From positions 62,001 to 126,000 of the forward strand of contig CAIUHP010000111.1 in assembly GCA_903899015.1 (NCBI GenBank): a stretch of 64,000 nucleotides of DNA, in the 5' to 3' direction. Below are positions 63,816-64,000 of the stretch, in pieces. Made by a program: the position numbers and the translations under genes. Position 1 is the first letter of the stretch. Each line of letters starts with the position of its first letter. Source of the stretch: an uncultured Armatimonadota bacterium. Its GTDB lineage: Bacteria; Armatimonadota; Fimbriimonadia; Fimbriimonadales; Fimbriimonadaceae. The notes below the pieces were generated by a model that was given only the letters and a program-made list of their open reading frames with translations, ran no database searches and had not been told where the DNA came from.

Positions 63816-64000
63816 TTGGAAGATCAGGCCCCACTTACAAATTGGACCATCTTCCGGTTCTATTCTCCCCTCGCCATGTCATGGCTATTCATGGGGCTTG
63901 AAGGGCCGGTATGTGAAGGGGTCATCAATCGGCTTCACCACCCGGAGATCAACGCCGCAGCATGGCCGGTCTTGATGGCAATAGCGATTTGGATCGAAAG
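63816..64000 (+). CDS. Partial membrane protein running off the right edge
   Basis: From a TTG at 63816 (or ATG at 63876) the frame stays open to the window end. The reading starts MEDQAPLTNWTIFRFYSPLA and continues through hydrophobic WLFMGLEG and then AWPVLMAIAIWIE, about 61 codons. The N-terminal pattern recalls polytopic transporters of the MATE/MOP type, but the fragment is too short to assign. It is divergent from the Gfo/Idh/MocA gene. Confidence 0.5.
   Translation, partial: MEDQAPLTNWTIFRFYSPLAMSWLFMGLEGPVCEGVINRLHHPEINAAAWPVLMAIAIWIE

Noticed and set aside
1-64000. CRISPR array, insertion sequence or prophage
   Set aside because: No regularly spaced repeats with unique spacers, no transposase or phage structural gene was recognised.

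Overview
The window is bacterial, with roughly balanced GC. It most resembles Armatimonadota of the Fimbriimonadia type. That guess rests on a DUF1559-type prepilin with the [20 protein letters not shown]-like N-terminus, several large secreted BNR/VPS10 and glycosidase proteins, an FlgM-like orphan gene, and dense short operons. No ribosomal RNA or taxonomic marker is present, so the assignment is an inference.

Layout. 1-5.1 kb (minus strand): galT (cut by the window edge), tRNA-Thr, and a metallophosphoesterase, CBS, peroxiredoxin, panB, panC run. 5.3-8.6 kb (plus): a YtrA-type GntR regulator, ABC ATPase, candidate 54-residue membrane peptide and large permease, behind a perfect palindromic operator. 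8.7-13.1 kb (minus): nuoF, nuoE and nuoD of complex I, plus a GNAT protein. 13.4-27.5 kb: a prepilin and a block rich in carbohydrate-active enzymes (GH31, GH130-like, GH5-like, GH51) with an FAD halogenase-like enzyme, a phosphatase, tRNA-Ser, a divergent DprA-like protein and a purine/MTA phosphorylase. 27.8-34.2 kb (plus): an accessory block with a winged-helix regulator, the 'mobile mystery' A/B pair (HTH plus Fic) behind three operators spaced exactly 33 bp apart, and an ImuB-like / DnaE2-like mutasome pair.

34.3-48.7 kb: class C beta-lactamase-like lipoprotein, DinB-like protein, ATP-grasp protein, RNase E/G, GH36 and GH74-like secreted enzymes, Thr-rich lipoprotein, then the scpA-scpB-dacF-rluB run with tRNA-Cys, and a DCC thiol oxidoreductase. 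49-64 kb: ECF-type sigma factor behind an ECF-like promoter, ChaN-like protein, an FlgM-like anti-sigma gene preceded by a cyclic-di-GMP-I (GEMM) riboswitch, homogentisate dioxygenase behind a palindrome, hybrid histidine kinase, alcohol dehydrogenase, acyl-CoA dehydrogenase, metallo-beta-lactamase-fold hydrolase, a VPS10-like secreted protein, rsmG, a Gfo/Idh/MocA oxidoreductase, and the start of a membrane protein running off the right edge.

How it fits together. The secreted glycosidases point to a heterotroph that feeds on plant hemicellulose and galactosides; galT could channel released galactose. The most notable systems are: (1) the c-di-GMP riboswitch directly controlling an FlgM-like protein; (2) the accessory block that pairs a Fic module under phased operators with a translesion-synthesis cassette whose ImuB tail appears to have moved onto the DnaE2 N-terminus; and (3) several perfect palindromic operators fused to promoters or start codons.
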